A DNA stretch of 64,000 nucleotides from Shouchella patagoniensis (GCF_002019705.1 NZ_KV917377.1:182555-246554), one strand, 5' to 3'; positions 29,521 to 39,870 are shown, counted from the first letter of the stretch. The notes: generated by a model not told the origin, from the sequence alone. Numbers and translations: made by a program.

Positions 29521-30269
29521 TTTCTAAGATGGACTTCTCCAGCTCTTTCATTAAGTTTTTGCTGGAATACCAAGTCTGAAGTAAAGCTTCTCGCTAGAAT
29601 CAAGTATAATAATGTTTTATGTTGTCAAAAATTATATTGAGCGGATATTCATCCGTTTCAGTTTCATTAATCTCTAGCGACCACTCTTTTAGAGGGGTTA
29701 TTTATCTTCTTCGTATTATATAGAGAAATTTCATGTGTCGGATAAAACTAATTTCAGAAATTCATTAATGTTAAAAGCAACGGTAAAGGTTTTCTATTAT
29801 TATGTTAAAAAAATATTTAAATTTGTTCTAATAAATATGAGATCACATATAAATATTAATATAAAACACCTACATGTTTTTCCCTAACCGTCTTGCCGGG
29901 CGGTTTTTTTACGTTAGTGAAGAATAGTATTTATTTAGTGAATAAGATGTATTAGAGTCGCACCGCATAAATCAGGTATACAATCGTTCTTTCTGTATAT
30001 ATTATTAATGCACTTATTTGTGTTGGGCTCTTTTCTAAAGGAGACCAGTTCACCTCATTCGATAAATCCCCGCAAAAGTGGGGAAACTTACTATTTAGAT
30101 GTATAAATTAAAAATAAATTGTTCACTATAATTAATGTGTGTTCCCCTCCAGGATAGCACGCATCACGACTCCAGCCGCCCATATCCCTGGGGTGGCTTT
30201 TATAGTGCTTTGCTTCAACTAAGCCAGAACTAAGGTGTAAACGTGTATCGTTGTTAGTGATAATAAACC
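29521..30269. other. gene-poor AT-rich stretch
   Basis: No convincing ORF on either strand. The only structures I see are ACCGTC-TTGCC-GGGCGGTTTTTTT at 29887-29910 (plus-strand terminator-like) and CCCCGCAAAAGTGGGG at 30067-30082. A 96-codon minus frame across 30091-30381 overlaps the WGxxG gene out of frame and has no ribosome site. Confidence 0.5.
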
Positions 30270-30303
30270 TAAAAAGTCGCCCCGTTAGGAGCGACATATA
30301 ATA
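30270..30303 (-). terminator. terminator of the WGxxG gene
   Basis: On the minus strand GTCGCTCC-TAAC-GGGGCGAC, with one mismatch, followed by TTTTTAGG. Confidence 0.65.
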
Positions 30304-30308
30304 ATTTT

Positions 30309-30545
30309 TTAACGATCGTCTCTTTTTCTGCCACGAAGACCTATAAGGCCTGCTAATCCAAGTAAACCAATCCAACCCCAATCATTTTCATCATCGTCAG
30401 TATTAGCTGTATTAAAATTTTGAGCATAGGGTTCGTTGTTATTGTAGTTGTTATCATTGTTGTTTTTACCGTGTGCTTCTGTCCCTAAAGTGGTCATTAG
30501 AGTCAAAGAAAGAATGCACAACACAACAGTTAGTTTCTTTTTCAT
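30309..30545 (-). CDS. secreted small protein with WGxxGxxG-type C-terminal motif
   Basis: 78 residues with GAAAGGAG 10 nt before the ATG. An N-terminal signal peptide (KKKLTVVLCILSLTLMTTLG, then TEAHG) precedes an Asn-rich linker and an acidic patch (TDDDEND). The end is WGWIGLLGLAGLIGLRGRKR followed by DDR: a Trp-Gly helix plus basic tail, the pattern of WGxxGxxG-family proteins in bacilli, thought to anchor the protein in the membrane. Function is unknown. A DUF3231 gene lies 22 bp upstream on the same strand, so the two may form an operon. Confidence 0.75.
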   Translation of the reverse strand: MKKKLTVVLCILSLTLMTTLGTEAHGKNNNDNNYNNNEPYAQNFNTANTDDDENDWGWIGLLGLAGLIGLRGRKRDDR

Positions 30546-30566
30546 GAATTTTTCTCTCCTTTCAAC

Positions 30567-31076
30567 CTATTTTTCTGTTTCGGAGTGATGTAACGGGGGA
30601 GGTATTAACCATCCTTTTTCTTTCGATAGTTTTAGAAATTTTGCGCCAAGTGTAGCTTTTGCCATATGAAATTGACCAAACATCATGGCAATGTCTTCGC
30701 GAATGGACTGTGCCATGATTTGACTACATGTAACAAGTCCAGTCGCTGTTGCACCAGCAGCAGTGGCTGCTACATCAGGATCGGGGAAACGAGCTCCGAC
30801 TGGAATATCATTTAAATCCACTGATGGTGGTTCTGGTGCAGCTGGTGGTATAGCCACACCATTCGTTTTAAGCAACTCTGAAATTTGTTTAGCCTCTGAT
30901 TTTGCAGCATCAATGGATTCAAGCAATAGTTTCTTAAGATCATTATCACCAACATGATTTAGAAACATTTGTGTATCAGCAATATTTTTGTTACAAACCA
31001 TTAAATAATTCCAAGTACTAAAAACCTCTCCATAATGCATTGGCTCGTCTTGCGGGTTACCACCCATAATTCCCAT
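30567..31076 (-). CDS. DUF3231 family protein
   Basis: 169 residues from ATG 31076, chosen because AGGAGG lies 6 nt before it and family members begin MG(I)..GNPQDEPMHYGEVFS. Mostly helical, with the family signatures NPQDEPMHYGEVFSTWNYL at the start and EDIAMMFGQFHMAKATLGAK near 135. It ends GWLIPPPLHH. It contains one proline-rich break (VAIPPAAPEPPSVDLNDIP). The family is common in spore formers and has a ferritin-like helical look. Its role is unknown. It is probably cotranscribed with the downstream WGxxG gene. Confidence 0.85.
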   Translation of the reverse strand: MGIMGGNPQDEPMHYGEVFSTWNYLMVCNKNIADTQMFLNHVGDNDLKKLLLESIDAAKSEAKQISELLKTNGVAIPPAAPEPPSVDLNDIPVGARFPDPDVAATAAGATATGLVTCSQIMAQSIREDIAMMFGQFHMAKATLGAKFLKLSKEKGWLIPPPLHHSETEK

Positions 31077-31272
31077 AGCAATCCTCCTAAGTAATTTCAT
31101 TTTTTGTGCCACCTTTCATTTCGCACTTCTATAAGCTTGTCCTATGTTAAGAGAATTATGTATATCTAAATCAATTAATGTTTGAACATATTTCATGTAT
31201 AATCTCTTGAGTCTCGAGCACTATAATGTTATTCCTTATTGATCTTCGTTTCTAAGGGCAATGCATCACTTA

Positions 31273-31305
31273 ATAAAACCACTCTTTAAGTAGAGTGGTT
31301 TTAAT
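31273..31305. terminator. perfect hairpin with A/T flanks
   Basis: TAAAACCACTCT-TTAAG-TAGAGTGGTTTTA. It could terminate transcription from either side, but no gene adjoins it. Confidence 0.45.
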
Positions 31306-31390
31306 TAATTTTCATTAAAAATACGTACATAAAAAGGAAAAACGAGTATAAGCTATGTTTACCCATAGCTCCTATAAGTGTTACCACAAC

Positions 31391-31415
31391 CGCTCATTAT
31401 GAGCGGCTTATTTTA
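31391..31415 (+). terminator. terminator-like hairpin
   Basis: CCGCTCAT-T-ATGAGCGG followed by CTTATTTTATT, in the decayed region just left of the IS200 relic. Confidence 0.4.
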
Positions 31416-31431
31416 TTAAAGGTTATAAAAC

Positions 31432-31448
31432 CACGTGCTCTGCACGTG
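31432..31448. repeat. subterminal palindrome of an IS200/IS605-type element
   Basis: CACGTGCTCTGCACGTG lies about 80 bp before the transposase relic, where IS200/IS605 elements keep the hairpin recognised by TnpA. Confidence 0.5.
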
Positions 31449-31525
31449 TTTATAGGGTGGTAAAGTGACAGAAAAAATCTCCTACCGATATAATAGCAAC
31501 TTCTATATCGAAAGGAGATCAATTC

Positions 31526-31861
31526 ATGTTGAGTGACAACAGTTTATCACACACAAGGTAGAGTTGTAAGAATCATATCGTATTCATACCAAAGTACAGA
31601 CGTAAGCTTATCTATGGGAAATTGAGAAAAGATATAGGAGCGATTTTGCGTAGGTTATGAGAGATGAACGTTGTGGAAATCAATGAGGCACATGCAATGC
31701 CAGATGATATCACATGTTAGTGAGAATACCTCCGAAAAAGTCAGTTTCGTATTTCATGGGGTACTTGAAAGGAAAAAGTTCCCTCAGATTCATGATCAAC
31801 ATGCTCATTTGAAATATAATCAAGGTAATCGAACATTTTTGTCGAGGTGAATATATAAAAG
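31526..31861 (+). pseudogene. IS200/IS605 family TnpA transposase, decayed
   Basis: A ribosome site (AAAGGAG) and ATG remain. The reading has several stops and at least one frameshift, but keeps clear TnpA segments: NSLSHTR, NHIVFIPKYRRKLIYGKLRK, IPPKKSVSYFMGYLKGKSSL and CRGEY. The catalytic His-hydrophobe-His is lost (the expected HIH site reads DITC). It joins in frame to an unrelated 46-codon tail. Confidence 0.75.
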
Positions 31862-31998
31862 TCACTATAATTAAAGGTCCATTTACTGAAGAAAACATTA
31901 ATAAGTGCTACGATTATCTTGTTTATTTATATAAGAAGAAGTTAAAAGAAGAAAGAAAAAAGAGCCGATCAAATGATAATAAGTTCCCTACAAAGTAG
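31862..31998 (+). pseudogene. 46-codon open tail fused to the TnpA relic
   Basis: In frame with CRGEYI of the relic, the sequence reads KVTIIKGPFTEENINKCYDY, continues into a lysine-rich helix (LYKKKLKEERKKS) and ends at TAG 31996. It does not resemble TnpA and has no own start codon. It may be the 3' part of a small host gene interrupted by the element. I do not recognise it. Confidence 0.35.
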
Positions 31999-31999
31999 A

Positions 32000-32390
32000 C
32001 ACTTAAAAAGTGAAAACGTGGAGGGAGCTTTTTTGACGAGAAAATTAAAACTAGAACGAGTACTTTTAATAAAAAAACTTGATCAGAGGTATTCTTGTGG
32101 CTGGTTGATTCAAACCTATCAATTAATTACATATTGATCGAACCACATGCGTCGCCATTATGAACGCAATTGCCAATATGGCTTTGGACAGCTTAGAGGT
32201 CAAGAAACAAAATAAACGCTACTCGAAAGCCTTAACAACTGGCCTAAGCCTATCTTAACGGCCAAGGGTCGCTCATGTCTTTAAGCGCTACATACATGTT
32301 TGATGAGTTAAGCCGTGACGTTGATACGTATATGTACTCCTATAACGAAAAGCGTATTACATTAAAAATGGCATGACTCAATAGGAATCA
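32000..32390 (+). mobile_element. scrambled transposase debris, probably IS3-type
   Basis: Fragments in different frames look like transposase. TTG 32035 begins TRKLKLERVLLIKKLDQRYS. KKQNKRYSKALTTGLSLS lies near 32200. DTYMYSYNEKRITLK near 32320 resembles the C-terminal YIxYYNxxRIxxKL motif of IS3 OrfB. No intact frame or terminal repeats are visible. Confidence 0.4.
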
Positions 32391-32535
32391 AGCCAATCGT
32401 AAACGTTGATTATTTACTTGACAGGGTCAGTTCACAAATAGAGCAAATTTGAAAACTTATATATTTACAATATAACCAGATTGATCTTGATTGTCAGATA
32501 TAGCGCTTCTAATTATGTAGTGAGGCAGCTTCAGC

Positions 32536-32573
32536 TGTTCTGACAAGTGCTTTTACTTTTGCTAAACTAAGTG
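32536..32573 (+). repeat. right copy of the direct repeat flanking the accessory region
   Basis: TGTTCTGACAAGTGCTTTTAC, then TTTTGCTAAACTAAGTG, matching 29214-29246 except for a 5-base insertion. It lies just upstream of the hemD-like gene and may be part of its native promoter region. Confidence 0.7.
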
Positions 32574-32597
32574 TAAGAAAGTGAAAGGGGAATGTGT

Positions 32598-33413
32598 ATG
32601 GGACATTTAACGGGCTTTCATGTTGCTTTGACAGCATCAAGGAAGACAGATGACATGCAGGCACTATTACATAAGCAAGGGGCAACTTCAGAAGTACATT
32701 CAATGCAAGGGACGGTAGCTGCGGACCCTGGTACAATTGCTGAACAAATCAAACAAGGACTAGAAAGACAAGTGGATTTTTTTGTATTTACTACAGGAGT
32801 TGGTGTTGATGCACTTTTGGAAAGTGCAGAACAAATTGGATTATATAAAGAATTTTTCCTACAACTGAAATCCAGTTCAATAATTGTACGGGGTTACAAA
32901 GCCTTAGCTGCTTTAAGAAAAGTAGGTATTGAATGCGATATTATTTCTGATGACGGTACGATTGCTGGATTAGTGCCTCAACTTGAAGGCATAGAATTTA
33001 ATGGGAAATGTGTTGTTGTACAGCAATATGGGGCGCCGTCGCCTTCTTTAGACTCATTTTTTGAACAAAATGGAGCGAATGTGATTCATTGGCTACCATA
33101 TGTGCACTATCCACCAAAAGCAGAACCTATTGAACGTTTTATTACTGAACTACTCGATGATCGGTTTTCAGCAGTTTGTTTCACAACTGCTCTTCAAGTG
33201 AAGTCTTTATTTACTCATGCAAGTATTATTGGTGAAAAAAATAATCTAGTCACTCAATTTTCTAAAGGGACAATCGCCGTTGCTGTTGGTAAGGTTACTG
33301 CTGAAAGCTTATTGGAAGAAGGGGTACATCGAATAATAACTCCTGAAAAAGAGCGGATGGGTGCCATGGTGATAGAATTAGCTCATTATGTAAAATTAAA
33401 AAAAGAGACGTAA
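32598..33413 (+). CDS. orphan uroporphyrinogen-III synthase-like protein (HemD family)
   Basis: 271 residues from ATG 32598, with AAAGGGG 8 nt upstream (ATG 32592 is too close to it). Two alternating alpha/beta domains as in HemD. DFFVFTTGVGVDALLESA in domain 1 and AVCFTTALQVKSLFTHA in domain 2 are the usual conserved stretches, and AVAVGKVTAESLLEEGV is typical of the family. There are no other heme genes nearby, so this is likely a second copy outside the hem operon. The function in tetrapyrrole synthesis is inferred. Confidence 0.75.
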   Translation: MGHLTGFHVALTASRKTDDMQALLHKQGATSEVHSMQGTVAADPGTIAEQIKQGLERQVDFFVFTTGVGVDALLESAEQIGLYKEFFLQLKSSSIIVRGYKALAALRKVGIECDIISDDGTIAGLVPQLEGIEFNGKCVVVQQYGAPSPSLDSFFEQNGANVIHWLPYVHYPPKAEPIERFITELLDDRFSAVCFTTALQVKSLFTHASIIGEKNNLVTQFSKGTIAVAVGKVTAESLLEEGVHRIITPEKERMGAMVIELAHYVKLKKET

Positions 33414-33419
33414 AAACAC

Positions 33420-33448
33420 AGCCAGAGTCTATTCGGACTCTGGCTGCT
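33420..33448 (+). terminator. hairpin after the hemD-like gene
   Basis: CAGCCAGAGTC-TATTC-GGACTCTGGCTG is a long stem, but only a weak T-run follows. Confidence 0.5.
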
Positions 33449-33553
33449 GTTACCTCTAAATACAAAAGGTGTTTTCTTTATTGCTTAGGATTATCTTGTG
33501 GCTTTTGAACTTTTTTAGGTTTATGTTCTTTTCGTTTTTCTTTTCTTCTTGTT

Positions 33554-34106
33554 TTAAACGTTTGTTTCTTCTTTTTCATGTTGATTTTTAAATTGACGTA
33601 GCTCTGCATTTTCACGCAGTAGCCGTCGGCGTTTTACTTCTTCTTTCATTCATTCCTTCCTGAAGTAAAACTTTGAAAAGCGATATAACCATCAGTACCA
33701 TAACAATAGAGAATGGGAAAGCAACAACAATCATCGTATTTTGCAACCCTTGCAAACCACCACTATATAATAGAGCAGCTGCAGTGGAGGACATTAACAC
33801 ACCCCAGATAATTTTAATTCTATTTGGGGGATTTAATGAGCCGTTTGTTGATTGACTACCAAGTACATGAGTAGCGGAATCACCAGAGGTAATGAAGAAG
33901 ACGGCAATTAGAAAAATTGTCACGTATGAAGAAATGGTACTAAATGGCATCGTCTGCAATACATCAAATAAGGCTTCTTCTTCAGCAAGTGCTGAGATAG
34001 TAGCAGTTCCTGTAGATTCAACTGTCGTCACTGATTCAAGTTGACCGGGAAACACAAAACCAATAATAATAAAAATTGCCAAAATCCCAAGAGTCACGTA
34101 AAACAC
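33554..34106 (-). pseudogene. internally deleted BCCT (betaine/choline/carnitine) transporter relic
   Basis: The minus frame starts with an N-terminal BCCT membrane segment (FYVTLGILAIFIIIGFVFPG) and jumps within about 20 residues to the family's C-terminal part (MPFSTISSYVTIFLIAVFFI, SGDSATHVLG, then STNGSLNPPN and IIWGVL). About 300 internal residues are missing. No good start or ribosome site exists upstream. A second frame, ending 33554 (KRRRLLRENAELRQFKNQ), carries the usual charged tail, so there is a frameshift near 33615. It is not expected to transport. Confidence 0.75.
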
Positions 34107-34244
34107 AAGTAAGTCACAGTATTTTTCTTTATATGTAGAGAAGGATGTACTTAGTCAATTGATTTATCCATAAAAAGTATATTTTCTTAAAGTGTAAGCA
34201 GGTCGCACAATCACATTTACTATTATGCACATATGATTATATAG

Positions 34245-36521
<2,277 letters not shown>

Positions 36522-36523
36522 TG

Positions 36524-36556
36524 AAAAAAGCTCATCCATATGGATGGGCTTTTTTA
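36524..36556 (+). terminator. terminator after the collagen-like gene
   Basis: AAAAAAGCTCATCC-ATAT-GGATGGGCTTTTTT with one G-T pair. Confidence 0.85.
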
Positions 36557-36627
36557 TATCGAATAGTAAAATTCTGTTGACGAACTTATGTTCTTGTTTT
36601 AAAATATTAAAAAGGAGAGTGGTGGAT

Positions 36628-36858
36628 ATGATTCAATGTTTAAATAAAGCTGCAGATGAGCATGGTCGATTGGAATTAATTTACGAAGCAAAAAATAAAA
36701 AGCTAACTCATCGTGAAGTCACTGTATATACCATTAATGATACTCATGTCTTTTGTTTTTGTCATTTAAAACAAGCTTACCGAGCATTCGCTCTTAATCA
36801 AATTTTATCATGTGCTGTACCTAGAAATAGGGCTAGAAAAACATCGCTTATTGGTTAA
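36628..36858 (+). CDS. small WYL-like domain protein
   Basis: 76 residues from ATG 36628 with AAAGGAG 12 nt upstream. The chain LELIYEAKNKKLTHREVTVY, then HVFCFCHLKQAYRAFALNQI and LSCAVP, follows the beta-rich pattern of WYL domains (a tyrosine after the first strand, a FxL-xxIL end). It has no DNA-binding part. WYL domains sense ligands such as nucleic acids in regulators; a free-standing one of this size has no known role. It is convergent with thiD with 2 bp between stops. Confidence 0.6.
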   Translation: MIQCLNKAADEHGRLELIYEAKNKKLTHREVTVYTINDTHVFCFCHLKQAYRAFALNQILSCAVPRNRARKTSLIG

Positions 36859-36860
36859 TA

Positions 36861-37679
36861 TTACGAGTTTCTAGGCAATCCCTTTAGACGGTGAGCCCAA
36901 TGGTTAGTTGGACCATAGCCTTTCCCTAGATTAAGAGACCATGCAATTGCATCAGAAGTAAAGGCTTTTGCTTTGTGGACTGCTTCTAATAGAGAGGTCC
37001 CTTTTGCGACTTCTCCACAGATCGCAGCTGAAAACGTGCAGCCAGTGCCATGTGTGCTAGTTGTATCTGTACGGGGAGCATCTAATATAAATGCACCTGT
37101 TTCTTTGCTATAAAATAAATCAATTGCATCCCCTTTAAAACTTCCCCCCTTCACAACGGCACTTTGTGCACCAAGCTCCGTCACAATCTTTATTGCGGCT
37201 TTCTTCATATCTTCACTAGTTTCAATGTCCATTTCAACTAAATCTTTGGCTTCGGCGATATTCGGGGTGACTATTGTTGCCAGAGGAATAAGTGTTTCTC
37301 GGAGTGTTGCACGAACATTTTCTTCTAGTAATGGATCTCCATTTTTAGCCATCATAACAGGATCGCATATATAAGGTATTTTTTTATTTGCCGACAGTTG
37401 CTCCTTTAATAAATACATCATATCCGGTTGAGCAATCATCCCCGTTTTTATTGCATGTGGATAGATATCTGTAATGACAGCTTGAAATTGTTGTTCGATA
37501 AATTCAAGTGGAAGGTGATGTATGGCTTTAACTCCAGTTGTGTTTTGAGCGACTAAAGATGTCAGTACGCTCATCCCATATACCTCTAGTTCTTGGAATG
37601 TTTTTAAATCAGCTTGTATGCCTGCTCCTCCAGTTGGGTCTGTCCCGGCAATAGTTAAGGCACGATAGATTGTTGGCAC
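36861..37679 (-). CDS. thiD: hydroxymethylpyrimidine/phosphomethylpyrimidine kinase
   Basis: 272 residues from GTG with AAAGGATG upstream. ALTIAGTDPTGGAGIQADLK is the N-terminal ribokinase-fold signature, AIKTGMIAQPDMM the middle, and STHGTGCTFSAAICGEVAKG the anion hole and catalytic end. It phosphorylates HMP and HMP-P in thiamine synthesis. A TPP riboswitch with terminator lies in the leader, which fixes the pathway. Confidence 0.93.
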   Translation of the reverse strand: MPTIYRALTIAGTDPTGGAGIQADLKTFQELEVYGMSVLTSLVAQNTTGVKAIHHLPLEFIEQQFQAVITDIYPHAIKTGMIAQPDMMYLLKEQLSANKKIPYICDPVMMAKNGDPLLEENVRATLRETLIPLATIVTPNIAEAKDLVEMDIETSEDMKKAAIKIVTELGAQSAVVKGGSFKGDAIDLFYSKETGAFILDAPRTDTTSTHGTGCTFSAAICGEVAKGTSLLEAVHKAKAFTSDAIAWSLNLGKGYGPTNHWAHRLKGLPRNS

Positions 37680-37702
37680 GAAAATTCATCCTTTCCATTC
37701 CA

Positions 37703-37740
37703 TAAAAAAATAGCCGTCTCAAAAGAGGCGGCTATTTTTT
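37703..37740 (-). terminator. expression-platform terminator of the TPP riboswitch
   Basis: On the minus strand AAATAGCCGCCTC-TTTT-GAGACGGCTATTTTTTT lies between the aptamer and thiD. Confidence 0.85.
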
Positions 37741-37778
37741 AGCAAGGTACGACTGATACGACCGAGTCGGTTGCTTGT

Positions 37779-37862
37779 CCCACTTCCCTACGCTAGGTTT
37801 AACTAGATCAGGTTGAAGAGTTAAAGGATTACCTTTTCTCAGCATGTACGCACCCCTAGTGG
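37779..37862 (-). promoter_or_regulatory. TPP riboswitch aptamer controlling thiD
   Basis: The minus strand carries the THI-box order: CCACTAGGGGTGC, GCTGAGA, AACCTGATCTAGTTAA, then CTAGCGTAGGGAAGTGG, with outer ends pairing (CCACT with AGTGG). A transcription terminator follows, so thiamine pyrophosphate should switch thiD off. Confidence 0.95.
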
Positions 37863-37890
37863 AATTTATCATATGTGTTTGATTTGGTTC

Positions 37891-38166
37891 TTATTCGTTT
37901 ACTGCGTCTTTAAGTTGTTTACCCGGCTTAAACGCAGGATTTTTTGTTGCAGGAATTTCAATTTCTTGACCAGTTTGTGGGTTACGACCTTTACGAGCAG
38001 AACGCTCACGTACTTCAAAGCTTCCGAATCCTACAAGTTGTACTTTGTCACCTTTAACAAGTGATTCTGTAATTCCTTCGAATACCGCATCTACAGCTTT
38101 AGATGCATCCTTCTTAGAAATCTCCGCTTGTTCTGAAACTGCATTGATTAGATCTGTTTTGTTCAT
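37891..38166 (-). CDS. hup: DNA-binding protein HU
   Basis: 91 residues of the HU/HBsu type: [20 protein letters not shown] at the start, [20 protein letters not shown] leading to the beta arm with NPQTGQEI, and [13 protein letters not shown] at the end. This is an essential nucleoid protein that bends DNA. AAAGGAG precedes the ATG. Only 28 bp separate its stop from the TPP aptamer and no terminator is seen between, so read-through into the riboswitch is possible. Confidence 0.96.
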   Translation of the reverse strand: MNKTDLINAVSEQAEISKKDASKAVDAVFEGITESLVKGDKVQLVGFGSFEVRERSARKGRNPQTGQEIEIPATKNPAFKPGKQLKDAVNE

Positions 38167-38248
38167 TTGAAAAAACTCCTTTTCTTATCTTAAAGTAGCT
38201 TATTATTCTAGCTTGCAGAATAACACGTATGCCAAAACCGCAAAAGCA

Positions 38249-38272
38249 GGGCAGCAGTACTGCCTGCCCTTA
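38249..38272 (-). terminator. probable terminator downstream of pssA
   Basis: On the minus strand GGGCAGGCAG-TA-CTGCTGCCC, with one bulged G, followed by TGCTTTTGC. The T-run is short. Confidence 0.4.
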
Positions 38273-38411
38273 ATTTACTCATGAATCCCATTGGTGTCAA
38301 GACATAAGGGGTAAATTAAAGCAGATCGGGTAGATTTACATGCAATTTAATCCTTTTGTCATGTTATTACAACTTCTATTAACCATCAGTACACGAATAA
38401 AAAAGAATATG

Positions 38412-38951
38412 TTATACTTTTCTGACGCGAAAATTACTTATCATAAGTCCGGATAAAGAAATGGTAATAGCAATAAAAACGGTGGATGAAAGGCTTTGGT
38501 TAAATAGCGTGAAAAAAGCAAGTAAACAGCCAGCAGCTGTAATTGGAAGACCAATGAATTCATTTGGTGAATCCGTGATATTAAAACGTGCTAAACGTAA
38601 AGCGCCACAAAGAATAAATAACACAACGGCTAGGCCGCCTGTAAAAGAGAAGGGCACTAAACTGGCTTGATAAACAAGTAAAGCGGGTGCGACACCAAAA
38701 GAAACAAGGTCACTTAATGAGTCAAGTTGCTTTCCGAGTTCAGTTTCAATATTCATCTTCCTTGCAACTAAACCATCAAAGCGGTCGAATAATGCAGCGA
38801 CGGCAATAAATAATAGACCCATGCGAATACTTCCCTGTAAAGTAAACATGATGGCAGTAACACCAAATCCTAAATTAATGAGGGTTAAGATATTAGCAAG
38901 TTGGCCTTTTATTTTTTTGCTAGTTAGGTAGATCTGGTTTAAAAGAAACAC
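38412..38951 (-). CDS. pssA: CDP-diacylglycerol-serine O-phosphatidyltransferase
   Basis: 179 residues from GTG with AGAGGTG 8 nt upstream. The CDP-alcohol phosphotransferase motif is complete: DRFDGLVARKMNIETELGKQ, then LDSLSD (residues about 56-81). Five to six membrane helices. It makes phosphatidylserine, the substrate of the psd product. In B. subtilis pssA and psd share an operon; here they diverge from a 103-bp interval. Confidence 0.93.
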   Translation of the reverse strand: MFLLNQIYLTSKKIKGQLANILTLINLGFGVTAIMFTLQGSIRMGLLFIAVAALFDRFDGLVARKMNIETELGKQLDSLSDLVSFGVAPALLVYQASLVPFSFTGGLAVVLFILCGALRLARFNITDSPNEFIGLPITAAGCLLAFFTLFNQSLSSTVFIAITISLSGLMISNFRVRKV

Positions 38952-39054
38952 GTATGCATCACCTCTTTTCGAGCTTTATTACGTGCTATAATACCAAAGT
39001 ATACCATACATTCAATATAAATGATTTGATAATAAGTCGGTAAAAGGTGATTAG

Positions 39055-39861
39055 ATGAAAAAAAAGATGTTTCGAGTGTGCATTGAATTAACAAATCATA
39101 AATGGAGTTCTGCATTGTTAAAGCGATTTGCTATGTCAAAAATAAGCCGACCATTTAATCCATTATTTGTGAAAACATATCAGGTAAATATGGATGAGTC
39201 TGCACGATCGCTGGATTCATTTGATAACTTACATACTTTATTTACTAGGAAACTTAAAGTGGAATCACGACCTATAGCTCCAGGAGATAGAACTGTAGTT
39301 GCACCAGTAGATGGACAATGCTCAGAACATGGAATATTAGTTGAAGGTCAGAAATTTCTAGTAAAAGGACAAAGCTATTTACTTCATGAAATGCTGCAAT
39401 CGAAAGAGGAAGCAAAGAAGTTTGAGAACGGCTATTATATGGTTTTTTATCTCAGTCCTGCTCATTATCATCGAATACATAGTCCATTCAATGCGATTTG
39501 TAAATCGGTTAAAACGGCGGGTAATAAATCCTATCCTGTGAATCATCTTGGTCTTACATATGGAAAAAAACCACTCTCACATAACTATCGCCAGATCACG
39601 AAGTTAGAAATGCTTTCAGGGATTTGTACGATGATAGAAGTCGGTGCAATGAATATTAATAGTATTGTACGAATAAAAACAGATAAAAAATGGCTAAAAG
39701 GAGAAGAAACTGGATATTTCTCATTCGGGTCAACTGTTGTTCTTCTTTTTGAACAAGGAAGTTTCCAGCCAACTCTCAATGTTGACGAAGTAAAAATGGG
39801 TGAAAAAATAGGTGAAATGGTTGATGAGAAGGTTAAAAACGCCTGCGGAACTTTTCCGTAG
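39055..39861 (+). CDS. psd: phosphatidylserine decarboxylase
   Basis: 268 residues. It self-cleaves to make a pyruvoyl group. The maturation site is FSFGSTVVLLFE near the C-terminus, FGST in place of the commoner LGST. Other family features are VAPVDGQCSEHG, YLSPAHYHRIHSPF (catalytic His) and EVGAMNINSI. It makes phosphatidylethanolamine from the pssA product and is divergent from pssA. AAAGGTGATTAG precedes the ATG. The last codons lie in the terminator stem. Confidence 0.93.
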   Translation: MKKKMFRVCIELTNHKWSSALLKRFAMSKISRPFNPLFVKTYQVNMDESARSLDSFDNLHTLFTRKLKVESRPIAPGDRTVVAPVDGQCSEHGILVEGQKFLVKGQSYLLHEMLQSKEEAKKFENGYYMVFYLSPAHYHRIHSPFNAICKSVKTAGNKSYPVNHLGLTYGKKPLSHNYRQITKLEMLSGICTMIEVGAMNINSIVRIKTDKKWLKGEETGYFSFGSTVVLLFEQGSFQPTLNVDEVKMGEKIGEMVDEKVKNACGTFP

Positions 39862-39870
39862 GCGTTTTCT
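39838..39870. terminator. bidirectional terminator between psd and mrpG
   Basis: AAAACGCCTGCGGA-ACT-TTTCCGTAGGCGTTTT spans the psd stop and serves the convergent mrp operon as well. Confidence 0.8.

Noticed and set aside
29887..29910. Terminator-like hairpin in the gene-poor stretch as evidence of a gene
   Set aside because: No promoter or frame could be tied to it, so it is only noted within the stretch description.
30091..30381. 96-codon minus-strand ORF overlapping the WGxxG gene
   Set aside because: No ribosome site, overlaps the real gene and its terminator out of frame, no recognisable features.
33478..33579. 33-codon lysine-rich minus-strand ORF
   Set aside because: It has ATG but no Shine-Dalgarno and overlaps, in another frame, the charged tail of the BCCT relic; probably chance.
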